Shown here: piece after piece, positions 18,913 to 28,323 of the stretch
Position numbering within the stretch: position 1 is the stretch's first letter
Layout: every line of letters starts with the position of its first letter
Origin: Actinacidiphila rubida
GTDB lineage: Bacteria > Actinomycetota > Actinomycetes > Streptomycetales > Streptomycetaceae
Direction: 5' to 3'
DNA length: 64,000 nucleotides
NCBI RefSeq assembly: GCF_900110255.1
Contig: NZ_FODD01000018.1
Coordinates: forward strand, 62,001 to 126,000
The notes under the pieces: generated by a model
The model's input: only the letters and a program-made list of their open reading frames with translations
Told to the model about the DNA's origin: nothing
The model's database searches: none
Program-made: the position numbers and the translations under genes

Positions 18913-20711
18913 TGTGCCGGCATCTGGCCTACCTCGGACCGCCGGTGCCGCTCGCGCGGCTGCTGACGGAGCCGCCGCGCGGCCTGTACGAGCAGGCGTG
19001 GCGGCCGCGCCGGCAGCGGCACGGCACGGTCAACGCCGACGGGTTCGGGGTCGGCTGGTACCTGCCCGGCCCGGCCGCGGCGGCCCCGGAGGACGCTGGC
19101 GAAAGCGCTGCCGGGAGCGCTGCCGGTGACGACGGGTTCGCGCGGCCCGCCCGCTACCGCAGGGCCGTGCCCCTGTGGGCCGACGAGAACGCCGTCGAGC
19201 TGTTCCGCGCCGTGACCAGCGGCGCGGTGCTCGCCGCGGTCCGCTCCGCGACGGCCGGCACCACGCAGGACGAGTCGGCGGCCGCGCCGTTCCGCGACGG
19301 CCGCTGGCTGTTCAGCCACAACGGCGCCGTGCCGGACTGGACCCGCCTGCCCACCACGCTGCCGTCGGCCGAACTCCTGGCCATGGAGGCCCGGTCGGAC
19401 TCCGCGCTGCTGTGGGCGATGGCCGTGCACCGGCTGCGGCAGGGCGAGCCGCCGGGCGGCGTGCTGGCCGCCGTGGTGCGCGAGGTGGCCGCCGCGCGGC
19501 CCACCGCCCGCCTCAACCTCCTTCTCACCGACGGCCGGACGATCGCCGCCACCGCGTGGGGCGACACGCTGTGGTACCGCACCGGCCCCGATCACGTGCT
19601 GGTCGCCTCCGAGCCCGACGACGCGCCCGGGGAGTGGCACGAGGTACCCGACCGTTCACTTCTGCTGGCCACCACGGCCGGCGTCCGGGTCATCGCGCTG
19701 CGCCCCGTGCGCACCGACAGCAAGGACACCCTCATGACCGAGAGCCGCTTCACCCTCGACGACCGGCTGCCCACCGGCTACTTCACCGAATCGCTGCGCG
19801 CCGACGTGCTGGCCGGACTCGGCGGCACGCCACGCACGCTCCCGCCCAAGTGGTTCTACGACAAACGCGGCAGCGACCTGTTCGAGCAGATCACCCGGCT
19901 GCCCGAGTACTACCCGACGCGCGCCGAGCAGGAGATCCTGGAGCAGCGGGCGCCGGAGATCGCCGAGTTGACCAAGGCCGCGACGCTGGTGGAGCTGGGC
20001 TCCGGCTCGTCCCGCAAGACGCGGCTGCTGCTGGACGCGCTGACCGCCCGCGGCACGCTGCAGCGGTACGCGCCGCTCGACGTGAGCTCGACGGCGCTCG
20101 CCGAGGCGGGCGAGGCGATCTGCCGGGACTACCCGCGGCTGCGGGTGGCCGGCACCGTCGCCGACTTCGAGACCGACCTGTCGCTGGACGACGACCCCGG
20201 GCCGCGGCTGCTGGCGTTCCTCGGCAGCACCATCGGCAACCTCGACTCCGGGCAGCGGCTGGCGTTCTACCGCACCCTGTCGCTGGCGCTCAGCGGCGAC
20301 GACGTGCTGCTGCTCGGCGCCGACCTGGTCAAGGACCCGGACGTGCTGGTGCGCGCGTACGACGACGCGGCCGGCGTCACCGCCGAGTTCGACAAGAACG
20401 TGCTGCACGTGCTCAACCGCGAACTGGGCGCGGACTTCGACCCGGACGGCTTCGAGCACGTCGCGCTGTGGAACGCGGACGAGGAGCGGATCGAGATGCG
20501 GCTGCGGGCGCGGACCGCGCAGACCGTCAAGATCCCCGACCTCGACCTGTCGCTGGATTTCGCCCAGGCCGAGGACCTGCGCACCGAGCTGTCCTGCAAG
20601 TTCCGCCGCGAGTCGCTGACCCGCGAGCTGCACGAGGGCGGCTTCACCGTCCGGCACTGGTGGACCGACAGCGAGGAGCGCTTCGCCCTGCTGCTCGCAG
20701 TGCCCAACTGA
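18912..20711 (+). CDS. egtC-egtD: EgtC-EgtD in-frame fusion: gamma-glutamyl-hercynylcysteine S-oxide hydrolase plus histidine N-alpha-trimethyltransferase
   Basis: One open frame of 599 codons with no stop between two ergothioneine enzymes. Residues 1-274 are EgtC, an Ntn glutamine amidotransferase with Cys2 (MCRHLAYLG), NADGFGVGWY and LFSHNGAV, which removes the glutamyl group. Residues 275-599 are EgtD, which methylates histidine three times with SAM: FTLDDRLPTGYFTESL, PPKWFYDKRGSDLFEQIT, the SAM site VELGSGSSRKTRLLLDA and FLGSTIGNLD. Each half has normal length. The EgtD half also starts with its own ATG at 19734, with AAGGA 7 nt upstream, so separate EgtD could also be made. In most relatives the two are separate genes. 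Fusion or lost stop codon is discussed under findings. Confidence 0.85.
   Translation: MCRHLAYLGPPVPLARLLTEPPRGLYEQAWRPRRQRHGTVNADGFGVGWYLPGPAAAAPEDAGESAAGSAAGDDGFARPARYRRAVPLWADENAVELFRAVTSGAVLAAVRSATAGTTQDESAAAPFRDGRWLFSHNGAVPDWTRLPTTLPSAELLAMEARSDSALLWAMAVHRLRQGEPPGGVLAAVVREVAAARPTARLNLLLTDGRTIAATAWGDTLWYRTGPDHVLVASEPDDAPGEWHEVPDRSLLLATTAGVRVIALRPVRTDSKDTLMTESRFTLDDRLPTGYFTESLRADVLAGLGGTPRTLPPKWFYDKRGSDLFEQITRLPEYYPTRAEQEILEQRAPEIAELTKAATLVELGSGSSRKTRLLLDALTARGTLQRYAPLDVSSTALAEAGEAICRDYPRLRVAGTVADFETDLSLDDDPGPRLLAFLGSTIGNLDSGQRLAFYRTLSLALSGDDVLLLGADLVKDPDVLVRAYDDAAGVTAEFDKNVLHVLNRELGADFDPDGFEHVALWNADEERIEMRLRARTAQTVKIPDLDLSLDFAQAEDLRTELSCKFRRESLTRELHEGGFTVRHWWTDSEERFALLLAVPN
19722..19736 (+). 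promoter_or_regulatory. Internal ribosome binding site and ATG for stand-alone EgtD
   Basis: AAGGA (19722-19726), a 7-nt spacer and ATG (19734) lie exactly where an independent egtD gene would begin, inside the fused frame. From here the product would be 325 aa, the normal EgtD size. Confidence 0.6.
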
Positions 20712-20781
20712 CCGCGCGGCCGTAACCCGGGGGCCTGGGCCGCCTGGGCCGCCAGGCTCGCCCGCCTGGCTCGCCCGACCC

Positions 20782-20815
20782 GCCTGACCCGCCGCCGCGT
20801 GGCGGCGGGTCAGGC
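20782..20815. terminator. Bidirectional hairpin between egtD and DinB-like gene
   Basis: A perfect 15-bp stem (starts GCCTGACCC) with a GCGT loop lies between convergent genes and overlaps the last codons of the DinB-like gene. It has the form and place of an intrinsic terminator for both. Confidence 0.75.
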
Positions 20816-21322
20816 GCCCACCACGCCGTCGATGCCCTCGCGCAGGAAGTCCGCGTGCCCGTTGTGCCGCGCGTACTCCAGCAGCACGTGCACCATCACC
20901 ATGCGCAGCGACACCTCCTCGTCCCAGCGCGGCTGGTAGCCAGCGTCGTCCAGCGACCGGACCGCGGCCTCGATCCGCCGGGACTGCGCGACCTCCGCCT
21001 CCCACGCGCCGAACGCCTCGGCCCTGCCGGATCCGCTCGCGTCGTAGGCGGCCTGGAAGTCGGCCGGCCGGTCCGACCACACCATCGGCGCGTCGTGATC
21101 CTCGAACACCCGCCGGAACCAGGCCCGTTCGACCTCGGCCAGATGCCGGACCAGCCCGAGCAGCGTCAGCGTCGACGGCGGCGACGACCGCTCCTTCAGC
21201 TGCTCGTCGGTCAGCCCCTCGCACTTCATCGCCAGCGTGGCCCGGTGGTAGTCGAGGAACGCGCGCAGCGTCTCCCGCTCGGTTCCGAACGACGGCGGTC
21301 CTACCCGGTGGTCCATGGTCAT
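20810..21322 (-). CDS. DinB-like (DUF664) protein
   Basis: A four-helix-bundle protein of the DinB/YfiT superfamily, whose members bind a metal with three His and often act as thiol-dependent transferases. Candidate ligands are in LVRHLAEVERAWF and LEYARHNGHADFL. 170 aa with ATG at 21322; an in-frame ATG two codons later is possible. It lies convergent with the ergothioneine cluster, and EgtB itself contains a DinB domain. A role with a low-molecular-weight thiol is therefore conceivable but unproven. Confidence 0.8.
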   Translation of the reverse strand: MTMDHRVGPPSFGTERETLRAFLDYHRATLAMKCEGLTDEQLKERSSPPSTLTLLGLVRHLAEVERAWFRRVFEDHDAPMVWSDRPADFQAAYDASGSGRAEAFGAWEAEVAQSRRIEAAVRSLDDAGYQPRWDEEVSLRMVMVHVLLEYARHNGHADFLREGIDGVVGA

Positions 21323-21380
21323 CGGCGCAGCGTACCGGGTGGGCCGGGAACCGCCCGCGCGGCTGCGGAGTTGCCGGGGC

Positions 21381-22205
21381 ATGGAAGCCTTCGACGCGTT
21401 CGAGCGAGAGATCTGGGCAGGCCGGGCCGAGCCCTACGCCCGCACCTTCGGACTGCTGTGCGCCCGTACGGTGCCCGCGCTGCTGGACGCCGGCGGCCTG
21501 GCCGACGACGGCTCGGCCAAGGGCGTGCGGCTGCTGGACGTCGGGACCGGGCCGGGCACGGCCGCCGCTGCGGCCGTCGCGCGGGGGGCCGCCGTGACCG
21601 CGGTCGACGCCGAGCCGTCGATGGTGGCGCTGGCCGCCGCGGCGGTGCCCGCGGCCGGGGTGAGCGTCGCGGTGCTCCCCGAACTTCCCTTCCCCGACGG
21701 CGCGTTCGACGTCGCGGTGGCCAACTTCGTGGTCAACCACATGGCGCGGCCGCGCGCCGGGCTCGCGGAGCTGCGCAGGGTGGTCCGCCCGGGGGGCCGG
21801 GTCGCGGTCACCGTGTGGGCCTCGCCCCGCGCCCCCGGCCAGGCGCTGCTGGGCCGGGCGGCGGCCGAGGCCGGGGCGTCCCGGCCGGACGGCATCCCGG
21901 AGGGGCTGGACGCCGACGAGGACTTCCCCCGCACCCCGGAGGGCCTGGCCGCGCTCCTGTCCGGGGCGGGCCTGTCGGACGTCGTGTGCACGCCGCTGCA
22001 CTGGGACCACGTGGTCGACCCCGAGCTCTGGTGGTCCGGGGCCACCGCGGGCATCGGCGTCCTCTCCCAGATCGTGAGCCGGCAGCCGCCCACCGTCGTC
22101 GCCCGGATCCGCGGCACCTACGACGAGCTGTCCGCCGCGTTCCGGCGCCCGGACGGGCTGCTGGCCCTCCCGCACACGGCACTGCTGGCCCACGGGACCG
22201 TCTGA
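21381..22205 (+). CDS. Class I SAM-dependent methyltransferase
   Basis: A soluble methyltransferase. SAM motif I is LLDVGTGPGTAAAAAV (residues ~54-69), followed by the acidic VTAVDAEPSM, then FDVAVANFVVNHM and the motif VRPGGRVAVTVW. 274 aa. The ATG at 21381 is chosen because the methyltransferase similarity starts just after it and GGGG precedes. The substrate is not evident. It is divergent from the DinB-like gene across a 58-bp gap, so the two promoters must overlap. Confidence 0.85.
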   Translation: MEAFDAFEREIWAGRAEPYARTFGLLCARTVPALLDAGGLADDGSAKGVRLLDVGTGPGTAAAAAVARGAAVTAVDAEPSMVALAAAAVPAAGVSVAVLPELPFPDGAFDVAVANFVVNHMARPRAGLAELRRVVRPGGRVAVTVWASPRAPGQALLGRAAAEAGASRPDGIPEGLDADEDFPRTPEGLAALLSGAGLSDVVCTPLHWDHVVDPELWWSGATAGIGVLSQIVSRQPPTVVARIRGTYDELSAAFRRPDGLLALPHTALLAHGTV

Positions 22206-22222
22206 GCCGTACGCTCCCGCCC

Positions 22223-22744
22223 ATGGGGATACGAGGGGTTGCCGCGCTGGTCGGCGGGGTCGTGCTGGCGGGGGCGGCGGTGGCCGTGGGCGGCGTCGTG
22301 AGGGGCGGCGACGGCAGCGGCGGCGGTCCCGCGCCCGTCGACGCGGCGTCGATGCAGCGGGACATGGCCCGCCGGCTGCCCGACGGCTGGACGGCGCGGG
22401 TCGTGCACGCGGCGGGCGGCGGCTACGACGTGTGGCTGCGGCATCCCGGGGACGTGCGGGCGGCGATCCGGTCGATGCGCACCCACGACGTGGTCGACAT
22501 CAACAAGCCGGCGATGCTGACGCTGCTGCCCCAAGGCGCCACGCAGCACACCGACTTCGTGTTCCACCTCGGGGACTCCACGGGCGACGGCGAGCTGATC
22601 AGGGCGGCGGCCGGGCCGCACCATCCGGGCAGGACGCCGGTCCTGCTGCTGGCCAGCAAGGAGTTCATGCAGGCCGAGATCGACGCGGCCATGCCGAAGG
22701 TCACCATGACGCCGTTCGTCGTCGGCGGTCCCGCCGGGGGCTGA
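22223..22744 (+). CDS. Hypothetical small exported or anchored protein
   Basis: 173 aa. An N-terminal hydrophobic segment (VAALVGGVVLAGAAVAVGGV, residues ~5-24) followed by a Gly-rich linker suggests a secreted or membrane-anchored protein. The remaining ~130 residues (DMARRLPDGWTARVVHAAGG and later VLLLASKEFMQAEIDAAMP) match no family I know. ATG at 22223, 17 bp after the methyltransferase stop, so probably the same transcript. It ends in front of the hairpin shared with nuoN. Confidence 0.6.
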   Translation: MGIRGVAALVGGVVLAGAAVAVGGVVRGGDGSGGGPAPVDAASMQRDMARRLPDGWTARVVHAAGGGYDVWLRHPGDVRAAIRSMRTHDVVDINKPAMLTLLPQGATQHTDFVFHLGDSTGDGELIRAAAGPHHPGRTPVLLLASKEFMQAEIDAAMPKVTMTPFVVGGPAGG

Positions 22745-22772
22745 GCCCGCCGGGACCGGCCCCCGAAGGCGA

Positions 22773-22813
22773 CTGCCCGGGTCCCCTCCCCCGAGGGGAG
22801 CGGACCCGGGCAG
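22773..22813. terminator. Hairpin at the end of the nuo operon
   Basis: CTGCCCGGGTCC pairs with GGACCCGGGCAG around an inner CTCCCC/GGGGAG stem, between the hypothetical gene (+) and nuoN (-). Probably a bidirectional terminator ending the 16-kb nuo operon. Confidence 0.75.
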
Positions 22814-22838
22814 CGCGTGCCGGGAAGGGCGGGAGCGG

Positions 22839-24494
22839 TCAGCGGACGAAGACGCCCGCCTTGTCGGCCAGGTCCAGGAAGTACTGCGGAGCCAGACCCA
22901 GGACCAGGGTGACGGCCACGCCGACGGCGATGGCGGTGGACGTCAGCGGGCTGGGCACGGCCACCGAGGGGCCGTCCGCCTTGGGCTCGCTGAAGAACAT
23001 CAGCACGATCACCCGGATGTAGAAGAACGCGGCGATCGCCGACGAGATCACACCGACGATGACCAGCGGCATCGCGCCGCCCTGCGCCGCCGCCTGGAAA
23101 ACCGCGAACTTCCCGGCGAAGCCGGACGTCAGCGGGATGCCCGCGAAGGCCAGCAGGAACACCGCGAAGACCGCGGCCACCAGCGGGGAGCGGCGGCCGA
23201 GGCCCGCCCACCGCGACAGGTGCGTGGCCTCGCCGCCCGCGTCGCGGACCAGCGTGACCACCGCGAACGCGCCGAGCGTCACGAAGGAGTACGCCGCCAG
23301 GTAGAACAGCACCGAGGAGACGCCGTTGCGGTCGGTCGCGATGACGCCCGCGAGGATGAAGCCCGCGTGCGCGATCGAGGAGTAGGCCAGCAGCCGCTTG
23401 ACGTCGGTCTGGGTGACCGCGATGACCGCGCCGATGACCATGGTGACGATCGCGACGCCCCACATGACCGGGCGCCAGTCCCAGCGCATGCCGGGCAGCA
23501 CCACGTACAGCAGGCGCAGCAGCGCGCCGAACGCGGCGACCTTGGTGGCGGCGGCCATGAAGCCGGTCACCGGGGTCGGGGCGCCCTGGTACACGTCGGG
23601 CGTCCACATGTGGAACGGCACCGCGCCGACCTTGAAGAGCAGGCCGACCGTCACCATCGCCAGGCCGATCAGCAGCAGCGCGTCGTTCTGCGTGGAGGAC
23701 GCCAGCGCGGGCGTCGTCTTCGCGGTGCCGTCGATCACCGACGCGATGCCGGAGTAGCTGACGGTGCCCGCGTAGCCGTAGAGCAGCGCGATGCCGAAGA
23801 GCAGGAAGGCCGAGGAGAAGGCGCCCAGCAGGAAGTACTTGACCGCGGCCTCCTGCGACATCAGGCGGTTGCGGCGGGCCAGCGCGCACAGGATGTACAG
23901 CGGGAGGGAGAAGACCTCCAGGGCCACGAACAGCGTCAGCAGGTCGTTGGCCGCCGGGAAGATCAGCATGCCGCCGACCGCGAACATCAGCAGCGGGAAC
24001 ACCTCGGTGGTGGTGAACCCGGCCCGCACCGCGGCCCGTTCCTGGTCACCGCCGGGTACCGCGGAGCCCTGCGCCGCGAAGGAGTCGACGTGCCGGCCGT
24101 GTGCCATGGGGTCCAGCCGCCGCTCGGCGAAGGTGAACACCGCGACGAGCGCGACCAGCAGGATCGTGCCCTGCAGGAAGAGCGCCGGACCGTCGACGGC
24201 CACCGCGCCCATCGCCGCGATGTGCGCCTTGGTGGTGCCGTAGCCCTTCTCGGCCAGCGCGATCAGCGCGGCGAACGCGGCCGCCAGGCCGACGACCGCC
24301 AGCCCCACCTGTGCGGTGTAGCGGGACCTGCGCGGCACGAACGCCTCGACCAGCACGCCCACCGCGGCGACGCCGAAGACGATCAGCACCGGTGACAGCT
24401 GGGCGTACTCGATGTGCGGTGCCGGGATCTTGTCGGCGGCGGGCGCCGCCGTCCACAGGCTGTGGACGGACGCCGCCCTAGCGGATGCGCTCAC
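22839..24494 (-). CDS. nuoN: NADH-quinone oxidoreductase subunit N
   Basis: Antiporter-like membrane subunit of complex I (proton channel), with about 14 transmembrane helices. Conserved stretches include SLPLYILCALARRNRLMSQE, VGAVPFHMWTPDVYQGAP with the central charged residues, and TQTDVKRLLAYSSIAHAGF with the key Lys. 551 aa, slightly longer than typical because of a linker (HVDSFAAQGSAVPGGDQERA, residues ~137-156). The GTG start overlaps the nuoM stop (GTGA). Last gene of the operon. Confidence 0.96.
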   Translation of the reverse strand: MSASARAASVHSLWTAAPAADKIPAPHIEYAQLSPVLIVFGVAAVGVLVEAFVPRRSRYTAQVGLAVVGLAAAFAALIALAEKGYGTTKAHIAAMGAVAVDGPALFLQGTILLVALVAVFTFAERRLDPMAHGRHVDSFAAQGSAVPGGDQERAAVRAGFTTTEVFPLLMFAVGGMLIFPAANDLLTLFVALEVFSLPLYILCALARRNRLMSQEAAVKYFLLGAFSSAFLLFGIALLYGYAGTVSYSGIASVIDGTAKTTPALASSTQNDALLLIGLAMVTVGLLFKVGAVPFHMWTPDVYQGAPTPVTGFMAAATKVAAFGALLRLLYVVLPGMRWDWRPVMWGVAIVTMVIGAVIAVTQTDVKRLLAYSSIAHAGFILAGVIATDRNGVSSVLFYLAAYSFVTLGAFAVVTLVRDAGGEATHLSRWAGLGRRSPLVAAVFAVFLLAFAGIPLTSGFAGKFAVFQAAAQGGAMPLVIVGVISSAIAAFFYIRVIVLMFFSEPKADGPSVAVPSPLTSTAIAVGVAVTLVLGLAPQYFLDLADKAGVFVR

Positions 24495-26098
24495 TTCTTC
24501 GCCTCCAGCGCGGGCTTGGGGTCGGTCTTGTTCACGTCGGAGAGCGTGTGCTGGACCGACGGGTTGACGATGTCCGCCACCGGCTTGGGGTAGACGCCGA
24601 GGAAGAGCAGCAGCGCGATCAGCGGTGCGACGACCACGAGTTCACGTGCCTTGAGGTCGGACATGCCCTCGACGCCGGCCTTGACCGGGCCGGTCATCGT
24701 GCGCTGGTAGAGCACCAGCACGTACAGGGCGGCCAGCACGATGCCCAGCGTGGCGACGATGCCCAGCGCCGGGTAGCGGCTGAAGGTGCCGACCAGGACC
24801 AGGAACTCGCTGACGAAGGGCGCGAGTCCGGGCAGCGACAGCGTCGCCAGACCGCCGACCAGGAACGTGCCGGCCAGCAGCGGCGCCACCTTCTGCACCC
24901 CGCCGAAGTCCGCGATGAGCCGCGACCCGCGCCGGGAGATGAGGAAGCCGGCGACCAGCATCAACGCGGCCGTGGAGATGCCGTGGTTGACCATGTACAG
25001 CGTCGCGCCGGACTGGCCCTGGCTGGTCATCGCGAAGATGCCGAGGATGATGAAGCCGAAGTGCGACACCGAGGCGTAGGCGATCAGCCGCTTGATGTCG
25101 CGCTGGCCGACCGCGAGCAGGGCGCCGTAGATGATGCTGATCACCGCGAGCACCAGGATCACCGGCGTCGCCCACTTCGACGCGTCCGGGAACAGCTGGA
25201 GGCAGAAGCGGAGCATCGCGAAGGTGCCGACCTTGTCGACGACCGCGGTGATCAGCACGGCCACCGGCGCCGTCGACTCGCCCATCGCGTTGGGCAGCCA
25301 GGTGTGCAGCGGCCACAGCGGCGCCTTCACCGCGAAGGCGAAGAAGAAGCCGAGGAACAGCCACCGCTCGGTGGACGTGGCCAGGTCGAACTTGCCGGAC
25401 GCCCGCGCGTTGAGGATGTCCTGCAGCGCGAAGGTCCCGGTGCCCAGCTGCTTGGCGGTCGCCGCGTACAGGCCGATCACCGCGGCGAGCATGATCAGGC
25501 CGCCGGCCAGGTTGTACAGCAGGAACTTCACGGCCGCGTACGAGCGCTGGCGGGCCGCCTCGTCCTCACCGGCGGCGTGCGCCCGGTCCCCGAAGCCGCC
25601 GATGAGGAAGTACATCGGGATGAGCATGGCCTCGAAGAAGATGTAGAAGAGGAACACGTCGGTGGCCTCGAAGGAGAGCACCACCATCGCCTCGACCATG
25701 AGGATCAGCGCGAAGAAGCCCTGGGTGGGGCGCCAGCGCCGGTTGGGGCCGGTGCGGTCCTCCAGGGGGTCGGCGTCGTGCCAGCCGGCCAGCATCACGA
25801 ACGGGATCAGCAGCGCGGTCAGCGCCACCATGACGGCACCGATGCCGTCGACCCCCAGGTCGTAGTGCAGGCCGAAGTTCTTCACCCAGACGTGGTTCTC
25901 GGTGAACTGGTAGCGCGCGCCGTTCGGGTCGAACCGCACCAGCGTGACGAGCGCCAGCACCAGGGTGCCGAGCGAGAACAGCAGGGCCGTGTACTTGGCC
26001 GCCGCCTTGCGGGCCGCGGGCACCGCCGCGGTGGCCACCGCGCCGACCGCCGGGAGCACCGCGGTGACCGTCAGGATGGGGAATGAAGAGTCTGCCAT
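24491..26098 (-). CDS. nuoM: NADH-quinone oxidoreductase subunit M
   Basis: Antiporter-like proton-pumping subunit of complex I. Conserved: FFEAMLIPMYFLIGGFG with the functional Glu, FAVKAPLWPLHTWLPNAMGE with the Lys and HTWLP motif, and QRDIKRLIAYASVSHFGFI. 535 aa. Seven bases separate it from nuoL upstream, and it overlaps nuoN by 4 bp. Integral membrane protein. Confidence 0.96.
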   Translation of the reverse strand: MADSSFPILTVTAVLPAVGAVATAAVPAARKAAAKYTALLFSLGTLVLALVTLVRFDPNGARYQFTENHVWVKNFGLHYDLGVDGIGAVMVALTALLIPFVMLAGWHDADPLEDRTGPNRRWRPTQGFFALILMVEAMVVLSFEATDVFLFYIFFEAMLIPMYFLIGGFGDRAHAAGEDEAARQRSYAAVKFLLYNLAGGLIMLAAVIGLYAATAKQLGTGTFALQDILNARASGKFDLATSTERWLFLGFFFAFAVKAPLWPLHTWLPNAMGESTAPVAVLITAVVDKVGTFAMLRFCLQLFPDASKWATPVILVLAVISIIYGALLAVGQRDIKRLIAYASVSHFGFIILGIFAMTSQGQSGATLYMVNHGISTAALMLVAGFLISRRGSRLIADFGGVQKVAPLLAGTFLVGGLATLSLPGLAPFVSEFLVLVGTFSRYPALGIVATLGIVLAALYVLVLYQRTMTGPVKAGVEGMSDLKARELVVVAPLIALLLFLGVYPKPVADIVNPSVQHTLSDVNKTDPKPALEAKK

Positions 26099-26105
26099 GG
26101 CTGTT

Positions 26106-28010
26106 TCAGACCGCCCTCATCAGAAGGGTCGCGGCGACGACCACCGCGGTACCGCCGAGCATCGACACGGCGTACGACCTGACGTAGCCGTTCTGCAGCT
26201 TCCGCAGCCGGCCGGACAGGCCGCCGACCGAGGCCGCGGTGCCGTTGACGACGCCGTCCACCAGCGAGTGGTCGAGGTAGACCAGCGAGCGTGTCAGGTG
26301 CTCGCCGCCGCGGACCAGGACGACGTGGTTGAAGTCGTCCTGCAGCAGGTCGCGTCGGGCGGCCCGGGTCAGCAGGCTGCCGCGCGGGGCGACCGCGGGC
26401 ACCGGCCGGCGGCCGTACATCAGCCAGGCCAGTGCCACGCCCAGCAGCAGCACGACCAGCGTGCCCGCGGTGACCGCGCCGGTGCTCAGCGGCGAGTCGC
26501 CCTCGGAGTGGCCGGTGACCGGCTCCAGCCAGTGCACGAACCGGGAGTTGAGGGAGAACAGCGCGCCGGCGAAGACCGACCCGAAGGCCAGCACGATCAT
26601 CGGGATCGTCATCGACGCCGGGGACTCGTGCGGGTGCGGCTCGTGGCCCTCCGCGTCCCGCTCCCAGCGCTTCTCGCCGAAGAAGGTCATCAGCATCACG
26701 CGCGTCATGTAGAACGCGGTGATCGCGGCGCCCAGCATCGCGCAGCCGCCGAGGATCCAGCCCTCGGTGCCGCCCTTGGCGAAGGCCGCCTCGATGATCT
26801 TGTCCTTGGAGAAGTAGCCGGACAGGCCCGGGAATCCGATGATCGCCAGGTAGCCGAGGCCGAAGGTGACGAAGGTGATCGGCATGTACTTCCGCAGGCC
26901 GCCGTAACGGCGCATGTCCACCTCGTCGTTCATGCCGTGCATGACCGACCCGGCGCCCAGGAACAGCCCGGCCTTGAAGAAGCCGTGCGTGACCAGGTGC
27001 ATGATCGCGAAGACGTAGCCGATCGGGCCGAGCCCGGCCGCCATGATCATGTAGCCGATCTGCGACATCGTCGAACCGGCCAGCGCCTTCTTGATGTCGT
27101 CCTTCGCGCAACCGACGATCGCACCGAACAGCAGCGTGACCGTGCCGACGGTCACCACCGCCGTCTGCGCGTCGGGCGCGACGTTGAAGATCGCGCCGGA
27201 CCGGGTGATCAGGTACACGCCGGCGGTCACCATGGTCGCGGCGTGGATGAGGGCCGACACCGGGGTCGGGCCCTCCATCGCGTCGCCGAGCCAGGACTGC
27301 AGCGGCACCTGCGCCGACTTGCCGCACGCGGCGAGCAGCAGCATGAAGCCGATGCCGGTCAGGGTCGCGTGCTGGGTGGCGTCGGCGCCCTTGGCCGCGG
27401 GCAGTACGTCGGCGAACGCGAACGAGCCGAAGGTGGTGAACATCAGCATGATCGCCACCGACAGGCCGATGTCGCCGACCCGGTTGACCAGGAACGCCTT
27501 CTTGGCGGCGGTGGCCGCGCTGGGCTTGTGCTGCCAGAAGCCGATCAGCAGGTACGAGGCCAGGCCCACGCCCTCCCAGCCGGCGTACAGCAGGAAGTAG
27601 TTGTCGGCCAGCACCAGCAGCAGCATCGCCGCCAGGAACAGGTTGAGGAAGCCGAAGAACTTCCGCCGGTTCTCGTCGTGCTCCATGTAGCCGATCGAGT
27701 AGATGTGGATCAGCGAGCCCACACCAGTGATCAGCAGCACGAAGGTCATCGACAACTGGTCGAGCTGGAAGCCGACCTGGGCCTGGAAGCTCTCCACGGG
27801 CACCCAGGTGAACAGGTGCGAGGTCAGGGTGCGGTCGTCCGCGCTCTTGCCGAGCATGTTCGCGAAGAGCACGAGGCCCAGGACGAAGGACACCAGCGCG
27901 AGCAGCGTGCCGAGCAGGTGGCCGTAGCGGTTCAGCCGCCGGCCGCCGGTCAGCAGCACGCCCGCGCCCAGCAGCGGCGCAGCGACGAGCAGTCCGATCA
28001 GGGTTTCCAC
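26106..28010 (-). CDS. nuoL: NADH-quinone oxidoreductase subunit L
   Basis: The distal antiporter-like subunit of complex I, whose long lateral helix runs along the membrane arm. Seen here: [16 protein letters not shown] [36 protein letters not shown] (channel Lys region), [21 protein letters not shown] and [16 protein letters not shown]. 634 aa, full length with the C-terminal lateral-helix extension. 13 bp downstream of nuoK. Confidence 0.96.
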   Translation of the reverse strand: METLIGLLVAAPLLGAGVLLTGGRRLNRYGHLLGTLLALVSFVLGLVLFANMLGKSADDRTLTSHLFTWVPVESFQAQVGFQLDQLSMTFVLLITGVGSLIHIYSIGYMEHDENRRKFFGFLNLFLAAMLLLVLADNYFLLYAGWEGVGLASYLLIGFWQHKPSAATAAKKAFLVNRVGDIGLSVAIMLMFTTFGSFAFADVLPAAKGADATQHATLTGIGFMLLLAACGKSAQVPLQSWLGDAMEGPTPVSALIHAATMVTAGVYLITRSGAIFNVAPDAQTAVVTVGTVTLLFGAIVGCAKDDIKKALAGSTMSQIGYMIMAAGLGPIGYVFAIMHLVTHGFFKAGLFLGAGSVMHGMNDEVDMRRYGGLRKYMPITFVTFGLGYLAIIGFPGLSGYFSKDKIIEAAFAKGGTEGWILGGCAMLGAAITAFYMTRVMLMTFFGEKRWERDAEGHEPHPHESPASMTIPMIVLAFGSVFAGALFSLNSRFVHWLEPVTGHSEGDSPLSTGAVTAGTLVVLLLGVALAWLMYGRRPVPAVAPRGSLLTRAARRDLLQDDFNHVVLVRGGEHLTRSLVYLDHSLVDGVVNGTAASVGGLSGRLRKLQNGYVRSYAVSMLGGTAVVVAATLLMRAV

Positions 28011-28023
28011 GGTCGCAGCCCCT

Positions 28024-28323
28024 CTACAGCTTCATGAGATTGGCGTCGTCGACCGAGGCCGAGTGGCGCGAACGGAAGATCGACACGATGATCGCGAGGC
28101 CGACCACCACCTCGGCGGCGGCGACGACCATCGTGAAGAAGGCGATCACCTGCCCGTCGAGGTTGCCGTGCATCCGGGAGAAGGTGACGAACGCCAGGTT
28201 GCAGGCGTTCAGCATCAGCTCCACGCACATGAAGACCACGATCGCGTTGCGGCGGATCAGCACACCTGCGGCGCCGATGGTGAACAACAGCGCCGCGAGA
28301 TACAGGTAGTTGGCCGGGTTCAC
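28024..28323 (-). CDS. nuoK: NADH-quinone oxidoreductase subunit K
   Basis: A three-helix membrane subunit of complex I. The conserved membrane Glu residues are in [15 protein letters not shown] and [14 protein letters not shown], both needed for proton transfer in the family. 99 aa, the normal length. The GTG start at 28323 is inferred from the family N-terminus and from the GTGA overlap with nuoJ; the frame is open further upstream. Confidence 0.95.
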   Translation of the reverse strand: MNPANYLYLAALLFTIGAAGVLIRRNAIVVFMCVELMLNACNLAFVTFSRMHGNLDGQVIAFFTMVVAAAEVVVGLAIIVSIFRSRHSASVDDANLMKL

